From: Rhodococcus maanshanensis NBRC 100610
GTDB taxonomy: Bacteria; Actinomycetota; Actinomycetes; Mycobacteriales; Mycobacteriaceae
Assembly: GCF_001894865.1 (NCBI RefSeq)
Contig: NZ_BCXA01000045.1
Span: forward strand, 1-58,898
Length of the DNA stretch: 58,898 nt
Direction: 5' to 3'
Below, piece after piece: positions 44,977 through 58,898 of the stretch. Position numbers and translations under genes: made by a program. Every line of letters begins with the position of its first letter. Position 1 is the first letter of the stretch. The notes under the pieces were generated by a model that had not been told where the DNA came from, did not search any database, and was given only the letters and a program-made list of their open reading frames with translations.

Positions 44977-45645
44977 GTGAGCATCGTCTACGACTGCCGG
45001 AACACCGATTCGCGCGAGGCTGGCATCGCGGCCGCGACGAATTCGCTCAAGGCCGGGCGGCTGGTCGTCGTGCCGACCGACACCCTCTACGGCCTCGCGG
45101 CCAACGCCTTCGACGGCGAGGCCGTCACCGCGCTGCTGCGCGCCAAGGGCCGCGGACGGGACATGCCCGTGCCGGTGCTCGTCGGCTCCTGGAACACCAT
45201 CGACGGACTCGTCTTCACGGTGCGGCCGCAGGCGCGTGAGTTGATCCGCGCCTTCTGGCCCGGTGGACTGAGTCTCGTTGTGCAGCAAGCGCCCTCGTTG
45301 GCGTGGGACCTTGGCGACACCAGGGGGACGGTGATGTTGCGGATGCCGCTGCACCCGGTGGCCCTCGAACTGCTGCGGGAGGTCGGACCCCTCGCCGTGT
45401 CCAGTGCGAACATCTCCGGGCACGCGCCGGCCGCCACCGTCGAGCAGGCCCGCGATCAGCTCGGCGGCGCCGCATCGGTGTACCTGGACGGTGGCCCCGC
45501 CCAGCATGCGGTGGCCTCGACGATCGTCGATCTCACGGCCGACGAGCCGCGCATCCTGCGCGAGGGGGCGGTCGCGGCCGCGGACATCGCGGAGGTCCTC
45601 GGCGTGACCGTCGAGAGCCTGCTGCCTGGACGGGTACCGGAATGA
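44977..45645 (+). CDS. ywlC: L-threonylcarbamoyladenylate synthase (Sua5/YwlC/YrdC)
   Basis: A 222-residue YrdC-domain protein that makes threonylcarbamoyl-AMP for the t6A37 tRNA modification. The signature is RLVVVPTDTLYGLAANAF, followed by KGRGRDMPVPVLV and PLAVSSANISGHAPA. The GTG at 44977 is supported by an upstream GGAAGGATGGGGG. The stop overlaps glyA by 4 bp. Confidence 0.94.
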   Translation: MSIVYDCRNTDSREAGIAAATNSLKAGRLVVVPTDTLYGLAANAFDGEAVTALLRAKGRGRDMPVPVLVGSWNTIDGLVFTVRPQARELIRAFWPGGLSLVVQQAPSLAWDLGDTRGTVMLRMPLHPVALELLREVGPLAVSSANISGHAPAATVEQARDQLGGAASVYLDGGPAQHAVASTIVDLTADEPRILREGAVAAADIAEVLGVTVESLLPGRVPE

Positions 45646-46994
45646 GCGACGCGGGATCCCCGCGACCGGCCCCCGCCGACCAGGCGTTCTGGGGCCCGGA
45701 CTTCTCCGAGCTCGAGCGGATCGACCCGGAGATCGCCGAGATCACGCTCGCCGAGCTGGACCGGCTGCGCGGTGGGTTGCAGCTGATCGCGAGCGAGAAC
45801 CTGACCAGCCCCGCGGTGCTGGCGGCGCTGGGCTCGACGCTGAGCAACAAGTACGCCGAGGGATACCCCGGTCACCGGTACTACGGCGGCTGCGCCGAGG
45901 TCGACCGCGCCGAGAGCCTGGCGATCGAGCGGGCCAAGACGCTGTTCGGGGCCGAGCACACCAACATGCAGCCGCACTCGGGGGCCAACGCCAACCTCGC
46001 GGTGTACGCCGCGTTCGCGCAGCCAGGCGACCCGGTGCTGGCGATGAGCCTGCCGCACGGCGGTCATCTCACCCACGGGTCCAAGGTGAGTTTCTCGGGC
46101 AAGTGGTTCACCCCGATCCCGTATCACGTGGACAAGTCGACCGAGCTCATCGACTACGACGAGGTCCGTGACCTCGCGCTGACCCATCGGCCGAAGATCA
46201 TCGTCGCGGGCGCGACCGCATATCCGCGACTGATCGACTTCGCGAAGTTCCGGCAGATCGCCGACGAGGTGGGCGCCATCCTGTGGGTCGACGCCGCGCA
46301 TTTCATCGGGTTGGTGGCGGGCGGGGCGATTCCGTCGCCGGTGCCGTATGCCGACGTCGTCTCCGCGACCACCCACAAGGTCCTGCGGGGGCCTCGCGGC
46401 GGCATGTTGCTGTGCCGGGCCGAGCACGCCAAGGCCGTCGACAAGGCGGTGTTCCCCTTCAGCCAGGGCGGTCCGCTCATGCACTCGATCGCGGCCAAGG
46501 CGGTCGCGCTGAAGGAAGCGGCGTCCGACGAGTACCGGGCCTACGCGTCGAGCGTGGTCGACAACGCCGCGGCGATGACCAAGGCCCTCGAGGCGGGCGG
46601 CATGCGCGCGGTGTCCGGCGGCACCGACACCCACCTGGCGCTGCTGGACCTTCGCGAGCTCGGGGTGAGCGGGGCCGAGGCCGAACGGCGATGCGAAGCG
46701 GCCCGAATCACGTTGAACAAGAACGCGATCCCATTCGATCCGGCGCCGCCGATGGTGGCGTCCGGGATCCGGGTCGGATCCGCAGCGGTGACCACTCAGG
46801 GCTTCGGCACCGACGACTGCGCGGCGGTCGGTGCGCTGATCGCCAGGGCGGTGCGGGCCGAGGACGGCACCACCGCGGGCGACGCCGAGCTGGCCGACGT
46901 GGCGCGCGAGGTCTCGGAGTTGGTGGCGCGCAAGCCTGCCTATCCCCGGCAGGCGCCGCAGTCGAGTGCAGCGGCGGGGGACGGCGCGCGGTGA
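45642..46994 (+). CDS. glyA: Serine hydroxymethyltransferase (paralogue-type)
   Basis: A 450-residue fold-type I PLP enzyme. The N-terminal GLQLIASENLTSPAVLAALGSTLSNKYAEGYPG motif set and HSGANANLAVYAA are intact. The PLP lysine is in TTHKVLRGPRGG, and FPFSQGGPLMHSIAAKAVALKEA follows. It interconverts serine and glycine with tetrahydrofolate. An N-terminal extension of about 20 residues is atypical. Its position between ywlC and wecA suggests it may be a second, locus-specific copy; whether another glyA exists cannot be seen here. Confidence 0.93.
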   Translation: MSDAGSPRPAPADQAFWGPDFSELERIDPEIAEITLAELDRLRGGLQLIASENLTSPAVLAALGSTLSNKYAEGYPGHRYYGGCAEVDRAESLAIERAKTLFGAEHTNMQPHSGANANLAVYAAFAQPGDPVLAMSLPHGGHLTHGSKVSFSGKWFTPIPYHVDKSTELIDYDEVRDLALTHRPKIIVAGATAYPRLIDFAKFRQIADEVGAILWVDAAHFIGLVAGGAIPSPVPYADVVSATTHKVLRGPRGGMLLCRAEHAKAVDKAVFPFSQGGPLMHSIAAKAVALKEAASDEYRAYASSVVDNAAAMTKALEAGGMRAVSGGTDTHLALLDLRELGVSGAEAERRCEAARITLNKNAIPFDPAPPMVASGIRVGSAAVTTQGFGTDDCAAVGALIARAVRAEDGTTAGDAELADVAREVSELVARKPAYPRQAPQSSAAAGDGAR

Positions 46995-47010
46995 CGGTAG
47001 CCTCTTCGAC

Positions 47011-48201
47011 GTGATCGCCGCCCATTCAGCATTGCTCGCTCAGTCGGGCCGGGGGGCCGGGGTCCCGATCAGGGAACTGTTGCTGGTGCTCTTCACCGCG
47101 GCGGTCATCACCTTCCTGGCGACCGGAGCCGTCCGGTTGTTCGCCCTCAAGTTCGGCGCCGTTGCCGTCCCGCGCGACCGCGACGTGCACGTGACGCCCA
47201 CGCCCCGGCTCGGCGGCGTCGGGATGTACGTCGGCTTCGCGGCCGCGCTGCTGTTCGCCCAGCAACTACCGGCGCTGACGCGGGGGTTCGAGTACGGCAC
47301 CAAGGACATCCCTGCGGCGCTCGTCTCCGGCGGCGTCATCGTGCTGGTCGGGATCATCGACGACAGGTGGGGCCTGGACGCGCTGACCAAGTTCGTCGGA
47401 CAGGTCACCGCGGCTGGCGTGCTGGTGGTGATGGGGGTCAGCTGGTTCGTGCTGTACCTGCCCTTCAACGGCACAACGCTGGTCCTGGACCAGTTGCAGT
47501 CGGGCCTGGTGACGGTGCTGATCGCGGTCGTGATGATCAACGCCATGAACTTCGTCGACGGTCTCGACGGTCTCGCCGCCGGCCTCGGGCTGATCGCGGC
47601 GCTGGCGATCTGCGTGTTCTCGGTCGGCCTGCTGCACGAGCAGGGCGGTGACGTGAGCGCGTATCCGCCCGCGATGCTGGCCGCCGCGCTGGCGGGCGCG
47701 TGCCTCGGCTTCCTGCCGCACAACTTCCAGCCGGCCCGGATCTTCATGGGGGACTCGGGGTCGATGCTGATCGGCCTGATGCTGGCGGCCATCTCCACCA
47801 GCGCCTCCGGCCGGATCCCGCTCAGTGCCTACGGAACAAGGGACATCCTCGGTCTGCTCTCACCGCTGCTGCTGGTCGGCGCGGTGATGTTCATCCCGAT
47901 CCTCGACCTGCTGCTCGCGGTGGTCCGGCGGACCAGGGCCGGGCGCAGCCCGTTCAGCCCCGACAAGATGCACCTGCACCACCGCCTGCTGCAGATCGGA
48001 CACTCGCACCGTCGCGTGGTCCTGCTGATCTATTTGTGGGTCGGGGTGCTCGCGTTCGGCGCCGTTGGCTCGGCCCTGTTCGACCGGCGGATCGTGGTGC
48101 TGCTGGTGGCGGGCGGTCTGGTGTTTGCGCTGGTCGTGACGGCAGTGCCGTCGCTGCGCCTGAAGCAGGTCCCCGGCCGCGATCGGGTGGGCGAGCCGTA
48201 G
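47011..48201 (+). CDS. wecA: Undecaprenyl-phosphate GlcNAc-1-phosphate transferase (WecA/Rfe-like)
   Basis: A 396-residue polytopic membrane enzyme with about eleven helices. Conserved cytoplasmic motifs are DRDVHVTPTPRLGGVGMY, the Mg-binding VGIIDDRWGL, NFVDGLDGLAAGL and IFMGDSGSMLIG, plus the late HLHHRLLQIGHSHRR. It starts the arabinogalactan linker by loading GlcNAc-1-phosphate onto decaprenyl phosphate in mycolata. The GTG at 47011 lies 7 bases after TAGCCT, suggesting an additional leaderless promoter inside the operon. Confidence 0.94.
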   Translation: MIAAHSALLAQSGRGAGVPIRELLLVLFTAAVITFLATGAVRLFALKFGAVAVPRDRDVHVTPTPRLGGVGMYVGFAAALLFAQQLPALTRGFEYGTKDIPAALVSGGVIVLVGIIDDRWGLDALTKFVGQVTAAGVLVVMGVSWFVLYLPFNGTTLVLDQLQSGLVTVLIAVVMINAMNFVDGLDGLAAGLGLIAALAICVFSVGLLHEQGGDVSAYPPAMLAAALAGACLGFLPHNFQPARIFMGDSGSMLIGLMLAAISTSASGRIPLSAYGTRDILGLLSPLLLVGAVMFIPILDLLLAVVRRTRAGRSPFSPDKMHLHHRLLQIGHSHRRVVLLIYLWVGVLAFGAVGSALFDRRIVVLLVAGGLVFALVVTAVPSLRLKQVPGRDRVGEP

Positions 48202-48220
48202 CCAGCTAGGCTGGCTCATC

Positions 48221-48709
48221 GTGACCTTCTCTCCGGAACCCGTGCCCGACCAGTCCGCTCCGCTGCGCGCCGCGGTCCGCTATGGCGTCATCGGCCTGAT
48301 CGCGCTCGCAGTGGTCGGCTCGATCATCGCCGTCCTGGCGGCAGGCATGCCGGGACTGTGGGGCGCGTTGATCGGCGTCGCGGTCGGGGGCGGCTTCATC
48401 CTGTGCACCGCGCTGGCGGTCCTGTTCACCGAGAAGCTCCCGCCCGCCACCTCGGGTGCGGTGTTGTTGGGCAGCTGGCTGCTCAAGATGATCCTGGCGA
48501 TCCTGGTCCTCGGCGTGCTCAAGGGCATGGACTTCTACAGCAAGCAGGCGCTGGTCATCGTCATGGTGCTGGCGCTGGTGATCGTGCTCGGCGCCGAGAC
48601 ATATGGGCTGCTCAAGGTGAAGGTGCCCTATGTCACTCCCGCACAGCAGGACGGCTCTCCCGCACAGCAGGACGGCACATCCGGTGAGACGGAATCCGAC
48701 GAAAAGTAG
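48221..48709 (+). CDS. AtpI-like membrane protein before the ATP synthase operon
   Basis: A 162-residue membrane protein with four predicted helices (VIGLIALAVVGSIIAVLAAG, GALIGVAVGGGFILCTALAVLF, GAVLLGSWLLKMILAILVLG and ALVIVMVLALVIVLGAETYG). Its position just upstream of atpB matches the AtpI/ATP synthase protein I slot, a c-ring assembly helper. Sequence identity to AtpI is weak by eye. The hydrophilic tail has a duplicated PAQQDG. The GTG at 48221 is 8 bases after TAGGCT, so the mRNA may be leaderless. Confidence 0.7.
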   Translation: MTFSPEPVPDQSAPLRAAVRYGVIGLIALAVVGSIIAVLAAGMPGLWGALIGVAVGGGFILCTALAVLFTEKLPPATSGAVLLGSWLLKMILAILVLGVLKGMDFYSKQALVIVMVLALVIVLGAETYGLLKVKVPYVTPAQQDGSPAQQDGTSGETESDEK

Positions 48710-49056
48710 TACGACGACCTGTCGTAATCGGTCAAGCTGGACCCCCGTCTACACAACGTCGTAGTTGTATTGGTAGGGTCAGGGCCAAGCGAGAGCCGGA
48801 ACGACGCGAAACACCCATTTCGCCGGGTCAGGCATCCTCGCAGGTGACCACGATCGTCAATTCCGCGTGTTCGGAAATGGCGAGTCGGGGAACACCGAGT
48901 CGACGACAGTCCGCCGACACCGACAGACGCGGGGCCGAGTGAATCGGCCACAGCAGCTGACGAATACGCGAGCCGACCTTGTCGACTTGTTAGATCGTCA
49001 ATGTCCGATCGAACCGCAGGCGATGCCGCCTGCGGCCACGACTACGGGAGAGACCG
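48710..49056 (+). other. Leader/promoter region of the atp operon
   Basis: About 350 bp without a credible gene. TAGGGT (48775-48780) is a possible -10 with a poor -35. A 6-bp inverted repeat TACGAC/GTCGTA (48710-48727) and a 5-bp one ACAAC/GTTGT nearby are the only notable structures. A long atp leader is implied. Confidence 0.4.
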
Positions 49057-50167
<1,111 letters not shown>

Positions 50168-50174
50168 TCTCGCC

Positions 50175-50735
50175 ATGTCAACCATTGCATTGATCGCAGC
50201 CGCGGAGGGCGAGGAGATCAATCCTCTCGTCCCCGCGACCTACGACATCGTGTGGTCGGCGATCTGCGTCATCGTCATCGGATTCGTCTTCTGGAAGTAC
50301 GTCCTCCCGAAGTTCCAGCAGGCGCTGGCGGATCGTACCGAGCAGATCGAGGGCGGCATCGCCCGCGCCGAGGAAGCCCAGGCCGAGGCCAAGGAGACGC
50401 TGGAGCAGTACCGCGCCCAGCTCGCCGAGGCTCGGACCGAGGCCGCGGCCATCCGTGAGGATGCCCGGACCCAGGGCCAGCAGATCATCGCCGAGATGAA
50501 GGTCCAGGCACAGGCCGAGAGCGACCGCATCGTGGCCGCTGGCAGCAGCCAGCTCGCCGCTCAGCGTCAGCAGATCGTCACCGAACTGCGCAGCGACCTG
50601 GGCAAGACCGCGGTCGATCTGGCCGAGAAGGTCATCGGCGAGTCGCTGGCCGACGAGGTCAAGCGGTCGGGTTCGATCGATCGTTTCCTCAGCGAACTGG
50701 ACGCCGTCAGCGCTGACTCCGCAGCCGGAAAGTGA
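50175..50735 (+). CDS. atpF: ATP synthase F0 subunit b
   Basis: A 186-residue stator subunit: one membrane helix ([21 protein letters not shown]) followed by a long coiled-coil rich in Ala, Glu and Gln. It links F0 to the delta subunit. Its TGA overlaps the atpH GTG by 4 bp. Only one b gene is present and the delta subunit is separate, unlike the b-delta fusion of mycobacteria. Confidence 0.96.
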   Translation: MSTIALIAAAEGEEINPLVPATYDIVWSAICVIVIGFVFWKYVLPKFQQALADRTEQIEGGIARAEEAQAEAKETLEQYRAQLAEARTEAAAIREDARTQGQQIIAEMKVQAQAESDRIVAAGSSQLAAQRQQIVTELRSDLGKTAVDLAEKVIGESLADEVKRSGSIDRFLSELDAVSADSAAGK

Positions 50736-51565
50736 GCACCATGTACGCAGCAAGCCGTGAGGCGCTGACTCATACGAGGAGCGCCCTGGAATCAGCGTTG
50801 GCCGGAGTTTCGGCCGGCGCGGCGACTGCAGCTGCGGCACAGACCGGTGCCGAGCTGTTCACGGTGGTCGAGGTTCTCGACGGCCAGCGCACGCTTCGCG
50901 CGTCGCTGTCCGACCCCTCGGCCCCCGCGGCGGTTCGGCAGGCCTTGGCCGAGCAGGTGTTCTCGGCCAAGGTTTCGGCCGAGGCGCTCGCGACGCTGAA
51001 GGCGGCTGTCTCCCAGGACTGGTCGAGCTCGGCCGACCTGCGGAACTCGCTGGTGCTGCTCGGTCGGGAGTCGCTGCTCAAGGCGGCCGACGATCAGGGT
51101 CAGCTCGACACCGTCGAGGACGAGCTCTTCCGCCTCGGCCGCATCGTGGCGGGCGACTCGAGCCTCGAGCAGGCGCTGTCAGATCGCGCGACGCCCACTG
51201 CGGCCAAGCGGGAACTGCTGTCCAAGCTGCTCTACGGCAAGGTCACCGCGATCACCGAGGCCCTGGCCAAGCAGGCCGCAGGCCGGTTGCGGACCGCACC
51301 AGCGGATGCCTTCAACGAGCTGTCGGAACTGGCGGCGGCGCGACGCGACAAGGCGGTCGCACATGTGCGCAGCGCCTCGGCGCTGTCCGCTGATCAGGAG
51401 GAGCGGCTCGCCGCGATCCTGACCCGCACCTACGGCAAGCCGGTCACCGTGCACGTGGAGGTCGACCCCGAGCTCCTGAGCGGCCTTGTCGTTCGCGTGG
51501 GCGACGAGGTCATCGACGGCAGTGCGGCGGGACGTCTCGCGTCACTGCGCAAGACCCTCAAGTAG
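50732..51565 (+). CDS. atpH: ATP synthase F1 subunit delta
   Basis: A 277-residue OSCP/delta subunit, longer than the roughly 180-residue E. coli protein, as in other nocardioform bacteria. The conserved C-terminal domain contains [39 protein letters not shown]. The start is GTG 50732 (4-bp overlap with atpF); an ATG three codons later is possible. It is not fused to a b-type domain, which separates this organism from Mycobacterium. Confidence 0.95.
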   Translation: MSTMYAASREALTHTRSALESALAGVSAGAATAAAAQTGAELFTVVEVLDGQRTLRASLSDPSAPAAVRQALAEQVFSAKVSAEALATLKAAVSQDWSSSADLRNSLVLLGRESLLKAADDQGQLDTVEDELFRLGRIVAGDSSLEQALSDRATPTAAKRELLSKLLYGKVTAITEALAKQAAGRLRTAPADAFNELSELAAARRDKAVAHVRSASALSADQEERLAAILTRTYGKPVTVHVEVDPELLSGLVVRVGDEVIDGSAAGRLASLRKTLK

Positions 51566-51632
51566 TCCCGGCGTTCGCGCCCGACCTCAAACTCCAGATA
51601 TTCGAAGACCAGATACCGAGAGCAGGAAAAAC

Positions 51633-53276
<1,644 letters not shown>

Positions 53277-53325
53277 GCGTGACGGCCGTGTCGGAATCTC
53301 GTGGGAAGGGAGTGTGACTGAGTAG

Positions 53326-55750
<2,425 letters not shown>

Positions 55751-55756
55751 TCGACA

Positions 55757-56125
55757 ATGGCTGAGATGACTGTTGAGCTTGTTGCCGTCGAGCAGCGGCT
55801 GTGGTCGGGTTCGGCGACGCTCGTCAGCGCTCAGACCACCGAGGGCGAGATCGGCATCATGTACGGACATGAGCCGGTCCTCGGACAGCTGATCGAGGCA
55901 GGCGTGGTTGCCATCACCACCGCCGACGGCGAGCGCGTCGTCGCCGCGGTGCACGGTGGCTTCCTCTCGGTGACGGGCACCACCGTCACGATCCTGGCGG
56001 AGTCCGCGGACTTCGCGGGCGACGTCGACGTCGAGGCCGCCAAGGCGGTCCTGGCCGAGACGACCGAGGATCTCGAGGCGATCGCGATCGCCAGGGGTCA
56101 GCTCCGCGCCGTAGAGCGCGCCTGA
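55757..56125 (+). CDS. atpC: ATP synthase F1 subunit epsilon
   Basis: A 122-residue short epsilon: the beta-sandwich with [18 protein letters not shown] is complete, but the C-terminal helical part is reduced, as in other actinobacteria. It connects the gamma shaft to the c ring. The ATG at 55757 is 6 bp after atpD. Confidence 0.95.
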   Translation: MAEMTVELVAVEQRLWSGSATLVSAQTTEGEIGIMYGHEPVLGQLIEAGVVAITTADGERVVAAVHGGFLSVTGTTVTILAESADFAGDVDVEAAKAVLAETTEDLEAIAIARGQLRAVERA

Positions 56126-56168
56126 CCGGTACCAACCCGATAGCCGCGACGAGCAAGGCCGACGAGCA

Positions 56169-56603
56169 GTGACAACCGGAGTGACAGTTCTATTCGTTCT
56201 GGTTGTCCTGCTCGCGGCGCTCGTCGCGGCTTTCGTGTATCGGTTGGGGGTGCTGCGCCGCGGCGGCACGGCGGCGATCGTCCGGGCCACCCCCGCTGCC
56301 GCTGGCCAGGGCTGGCGGCACGGTGTCATCCGGTACGGCGAGGAGGATCTCGTCTTCTATAAGCTCTCCAGCCTCCGGCCGGGACCCGACTCGCGGATCA
56401 GCAGGCAGGGCATCGAGGTGGGGGATCGGCGCGGGCCCCGCGACACCGAGTTCGACATCATGACCGACGAGATCGTGATCCTGTCGGTGCAGGACGGCGA
56501 TCACGGCTACGAGGTGGCGCTCGATTCCGGCGCCCTCACCGCGTTCCTGTCCTGGGTGGAATCGCGTCCCTCGGGACGCTCCATGCGGGGCCGTCCGGCC
56601 TGA
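56169..56603 (+). CDS. DUF2550 family single-pass membrane protein
   Basis: A 144-residue protein with an N-terminal membrane helix (VTVLFVLVVLLAALVAAFVYRLG) and a soluble beta-rich domain (GWRHGVIRYGEEDLVFYKLSSLRPGPD, EFDIMTDEIVILSV and ALDSGALTAFLSWVESRP). It matches the DUF2550 proteins found after atpC in mycolata. The function is unknown; the constant location suggests a link to the envelope or ATP synthase. Start GTG 56169. Confidence 0.88.
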   Translation: MTTGVTVLFVLVVLLAALVAAFVYRLGVLRRGGTAAIVRATPAAAGQGWRHGVIRYGEEDLVFYKLSSLRPGPDSRISRQGIEVGDRRGPRDTEFDIMTDEIVILSVQDGDHGYEVALDSGALTAFLSWVESRPSGRSMRGRPA

Positions 56604-56618
56604 CACGCACCCATATCG

Positions 56619-56645
56619 AAGACCCCGGCGCATCGCCGGGGTCTT
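56619..56645. terminator. Bidirectional terminator
   Basis: AAGACCCCGGCG and CGCCGGGGTCTT form a perfect 12-bp stem with a CAT loop. The flanking A and T bases give short U-runs in either direction, between the convergent DUF2550 and cobalamin adenosyltransferase genes. Confidence 0.88.
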
Positions 56646-56651
56646 TCTCGT

Positions 56652-57245
56652 TCAGTGCCCGCCCGCGGATTCGGTGCCGCCCGCCCCCGGCTTCCACAGC
56701 ACGTCGCCCTCGGGGTTCGCGGCGCGGCTCAGGATGAACAGCAGGTCGGAGAGTCGGTTCAGGTACTTGGCAGGCAGCACACTGGTGTCCTCGGGGGAGG
56801 CGTCCACCGCAGCCCACGCGGAGCGTTCGGCCCGTCGCACCACGGTCCGCGCCACGTGCAGGAGCGCCGCCAGCGCCGTGCCACCGGGCAGGATGAAGGA
56901 GTTCAGCGGCGTCAGCGGCTCGTTGTACTGATCGCACCAGCCCTCGAGTCGCTCGATGTAGCCGGCCGTGACCCGCAGCGGCGGGTACTTGGGATCCGCG
57001 ACGACCGGGGTGGACAGGTCCGCGCCCGCGTCGAAGAGATCGTTCTGGATCTGACGCAGCACCGCGACGAACTCGGGTCCCGGCCTGCCAAGCGCGAGGG
57101 CCACGCCCAGGCTGGCATTGGCCTCGTCGCAGTCCGCGTACGCGATCAGCCGCGGATCGTTCTTCGACACCCGCGAGAAGTCGCTGAGACCGGTGGTCCC
57201 GTCGTCGCCGGTACGGGTGTAGATGCGGGTCAGGTGTACGGACAT
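56652..57245 (-). CDS. Cob(I)alamin adenosyltransferase, PduO type
   Basis: A 197-residue ATP:corrinoid adenosyltransferase. Motifs are the N-terminal TRTGDDGTTGLSDFSRVSKND for ATP binding, DCDEANASLG, and the C-terminal VARTVVRRAERSAW and NRLSDLLFILSR. It makes adenosylcobalamin, the cofactor of methylmalonyl-CoA mutase and similar enzymes. The ATG at 57245 gives the standard N-terminus. It is divergent from murA by 82 bp. Confidence 0.95.
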   Translation of the reverse strand: MSVHLTRIYTRTGDDGTTGLSDFSRVSKNDPRLIAYADCDEANASLGVALALGRPGPEFVAVLRQIQNDLFDAGADLSTPVVADPKYPPLRVTAGYIERLEGWCDQYNEPLTPLNSFILPGGTALAALLHVARTVVRRAERSAWAAVDASPEDTSVLPAKYLNRLSDLLFILSRAANPEGDVLWKPGAGGTESAGGH

Positions 57246-57327
57246 GACGTCACGGTACCGCTCGTGCTTATCGAATCGGGACCGCTCGCGGTCGGGAGCC
57301 GGTCGCGGCTGACTAGGCTGTCGCACT

Positions 57328-58599
57328 GTGAGTGAACGCTTTCTTGTCACCGGCGGCAACAGGCTGACGGGTGAGGTCTCGGTGGGCGGCGCGAAGAACA
57401 GCGTCCTGAAGTTGATGGCGGCTGCCCTCCTTGCGGAGGGCACGACCACCATCACCAACTGCCCGGACATCCTCGACGTCCCGCTGATGGCGGAGGTACT
57501 GCGCGGACTCGGCTGCGAGGTGGTGCTCGAGGGGGACGAGGCACGCATCACGACGCCGGCCGAACCGAAGTACCACGCCGATTTCCCCGCCGTGACCCAG
57601 TTCCGCGCATCGGTGTGTGTCCTCGGACCCCTGGTCGCGCGGTGCAGGCGCGCCGTCGTCGCGCTCCCAGGGGGCGACGCGATCGGGTCGCGCCCACTGG
57701 ACATGCACCAGTCCGGACTGGAGTTGCTCGGCGCGCGCAGCGAGATCCAGCACGGGTGCGTCGTGGCGGAGGCGGACGACCTGCACGGCGCCACCATCCG
57801 CCTGGCGTTTCCGTCGGTCGGTGCCACCGAGAACATCCTGATGGCCGCGGTGCTGGCCAAGGGCGAGACCGTCATCGACAACGCCGCCCGCGAACCCGAG
57901 ATCGTCGATCTGTGCAACATGCTCAGGCGGATGGGTGCCCAGATCGAGGGTGCGGGTTCGACGACCCTGACCATTCGGGGGGTCAAGACCATGCAACCGA
58001 CCACCCATCGGGTGATCGGTGATCGGATCGTGGCGGCGACGTGGGGGATCGCGGCGGCCATGACCCGGGGCGATGTGCGGGTGCGCGGGGTCAACCCGAA
58101 GCACCTCTCGCTCGTGCTCGACAAGCTCCGGTCCGCGGGCTCGCAGGTGACGATGGAGCCGGACGGATTCCGGATCGTGCAGGAGGGCCGCCCCACCGCG
58201 GTGAACTATGCGACGCTGCCGTACCCGGGATTCCCGACCGACCTGCAGCCGATGGCGATCGGGCTGGCCGCAGTCGCGGACGGCACGTCGATGATCACCG
58301 AGAACGTCTTCGAGGCGCGGTTCCGGTTCGTCGAGGAGATGATCCGGCTCGGTGCCGATGCCCGCACCGACGGACATCACGCGGTGGTCCGGGGGATCCC
58401 GCGGCTCTCGAGCGCGCCGGTGTGGTCCTCGGACATCCGGGCCGGTGCCGGACTGGTGCTGGCCGGCCTGGTGGCGGACGGCGTCACCGAGGTCCACGAC
58501 GTCTTCCACATCGACCGTGGGTACCCGAGATTTGTCGAGAACCTGACGGGTCTCGGCGGCATGATCGAGCGGGTGCCAGCCCCTGCGGTGGCCGGCTGA
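57328..58599 (+). CDS. murA: UDP-N-acetylglucosamine 1-carboxyvinyltransferase, Asp117 (fosfomycin-insensitive) form
   Basis: A 423-residue MurA, the first committed enzyme of peptidoglycan synthesis. It has the N-terminal [19 protein letters not shown] substrate loop, [14 protein letters not shown] and [20 protein letters not shown]. The catalytic-loop residue normally occupied by Cys is Asp117 ([12 protein letters not shown]), the same change and number as in Mycobacterium tuberculosis MurA, which is not alkylated by fosfomycin. The GTG at 57328 lies 8 bases after TAGGCT, so a leaderless transcript is likely. Confidence 0.96.
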   Translation: MSERFLVTGGNRLTGEVSVGGAKNSVLKLMAAALLAEGTTTITNCPDILDVPLMAEVLRGLGCEVVLEGDEARITTPAEPKYHADFPAVTQFRASVCVLGPLVARCRRAVVALPGGDAIGSRPLDMHQSGLELLGARSEIQHGCVVAEADDLHGATIRLAFPSVGATENILMAAVLAKGETVIDNAAREPEIVDLCNMLRRMGAQIEGAGSTTLTIRGVKTMQPTTHRVIGDRIVAATWGIAAAMTRGDVRVRGVNPKHLSLVLDKLRSAGSQVTMEPDGFRIVQEGRPTAVNYATLPYPGFPTDLQPMAIGLAAVADGTSMITENVFEARFRFVEEMIRLGADARTDGHHAVVRGIPRLSSAPVWSSDIRAGAGLVLAGLVADGVTEVHDVFHIDRGYPRFVENLTGLGGMIERVPAPAVAG

Positions 58600-58892
58600 G
58601 CGAGCCGTCGCAGCGGGGGAGCGCCGAGAGTGTTCGGCGTCACAATGATCGATTTCCCCCGAAAGTGCCGGTTGGTCCGCCGACTCGAGCGCTCTGACCT
58701 GGCAATTTCTGAGGCGAACGGGTCGCGACATGGCGATTTGCCACAGCGTTCGCCGCCGCGTAACTTTTGTCGAGTCAGAGCGACACGGACACCGACCCGG
58801 CCGAGAGGCGCGGGACACGAGGTTGGACGAAGGCGCCAGACAATCCCAAAGCTTGCTTGATCAATCAGCCCGGTTTTGACTGGGAGGCTTCG
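58600..58892. other. Intergenic region after murA
   Basis: Nearly 300 bp with no convincing gene. The composition becomes less GC-rich toward the right. AAGCTTGCTTGATCAATCAG and the following GGGAGG suggest a promoter/leader for the gene starting at the right edge. In mycobacteria an rRNA operon follows murA; I see no rRNA sequence within the window. Confidence 0.4.
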
Positions 58893-58898
58893 ATGAGC
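58893..58898 (+). CDS. Start of a coding region cut by the right edge
   Basis: ATGAGC is preceded at 5-base distance by a strong GGGAGG ribosome site. Only two codons are visible, so no product can be named. Confidence 0.4.

Noticed and set aside
57313-58818. Long minus-strand open frame covering murA
   Set aside because: Fully antisense to murA, which has every family motif. No recognisable domain.
58600-58898. Start of an rRNA operon after murA, as in mycobacteria
   Set aside because: No rRNA sequence is visible, and a strong ribosome site followed by ATG at the edge suggests a protein gene.

Overview
The window reads as a chromosomal segment of a GC-rich, mycolic-acid-containing actinomycete of the Nocardia/Rhodococcus type. 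The evidence is: MspA-family outer-membrane porins; frequent GTG starts and leaderless promoters; an F420-type LLM oxidoreductase; the order argS-lysA-hom-thrC-thrB-rho-rpmE-prfA-prmC-ywlC-glyA-wecA-atp; and a MurA whose catalytic Cys is replaced by Asp117, as in mycobacteria. No rRNA or CRISPR array is seen. One tRNA-Arg(CCG) is present.

Region 1 (1-12.5 kb, all on the minus strand) is the most interesting part. It is a compact operon that looks like a complete small-metallophore system. In transcription order it encodes an ATP-grasp ligase, a DUF364-type putative metal-chelation protein, a cysteine-synthase-like PLP enzyme, a dipeptide-epimerase-like enolase-superfamily enzyme, an MFS exporter, a SAM methyltransferase, a nickel/peptide-type ABC importer (Tat-lipoprotein binding protein, two permeases, one fused double ATPase) and two MspA-type porins. 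Most junctions are 4-bp stop/start overlaps. A Zur-like operator lies exactly in the 17-bp spacer of a good promoter before the first gene. A second site, matching it at 13 of 19 positions, lies before the porins. I infer zinc (or related metal) starvation control of synthesis, export, outer-membrane entry and re-import of an amino-acid-derived chelator. I do not recognise the product.

Region 2 (12.5-16.8 kb) holds a secreted M19-dipeptidase-like protein with a beta-trefoil-like front domain, a low-molecular-weight tyrosine phosphatase, and a divergent rhodanese/MarR pair separated by a perfect 18-bp inverted repeat.

Region 3 (16.8-28.8 kb) is a sulfation-related locus. A sulfotransferase, an SDR and a DUF1214 protein face away from an IclR regulator, which is followed by cysD, cysNC and cysQ (PAPS synthesis and PAP removal), an LLM oxidoreductase, another SDR and a limonene-epoxide-hydrolase-like protein. 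The two promoters flanking the IclR gene are near-copies: the same operator overlaps the -10 box, and a second palindrome lies in each leader. A TnpB-only (IS1341-like) element sits exactly between cysNC and cysQ. CysQ carries an extra NTF2-like C-terminal domain.

Region 4 (28.9-33.3 kb) has tRNA-Arg, a phosphoketolase gene broken by one frameshift, and a DUF305/DUF3105 pair.

Region 5 (33.4-58.9 kb) is conserved housekeeping: argS, lysine/threonine biosynthesis, rho (with a pentapeptide repeat tract), rpmE, prfA, prmC, ywlC, a glyA paralogue, wecA, an AtpI-like protein, atpBEFHAGDC, a DUF2550 protein, PduO-type cobalamin adenosyltransferase and murA. A new coding region apparently begins at the right edge.
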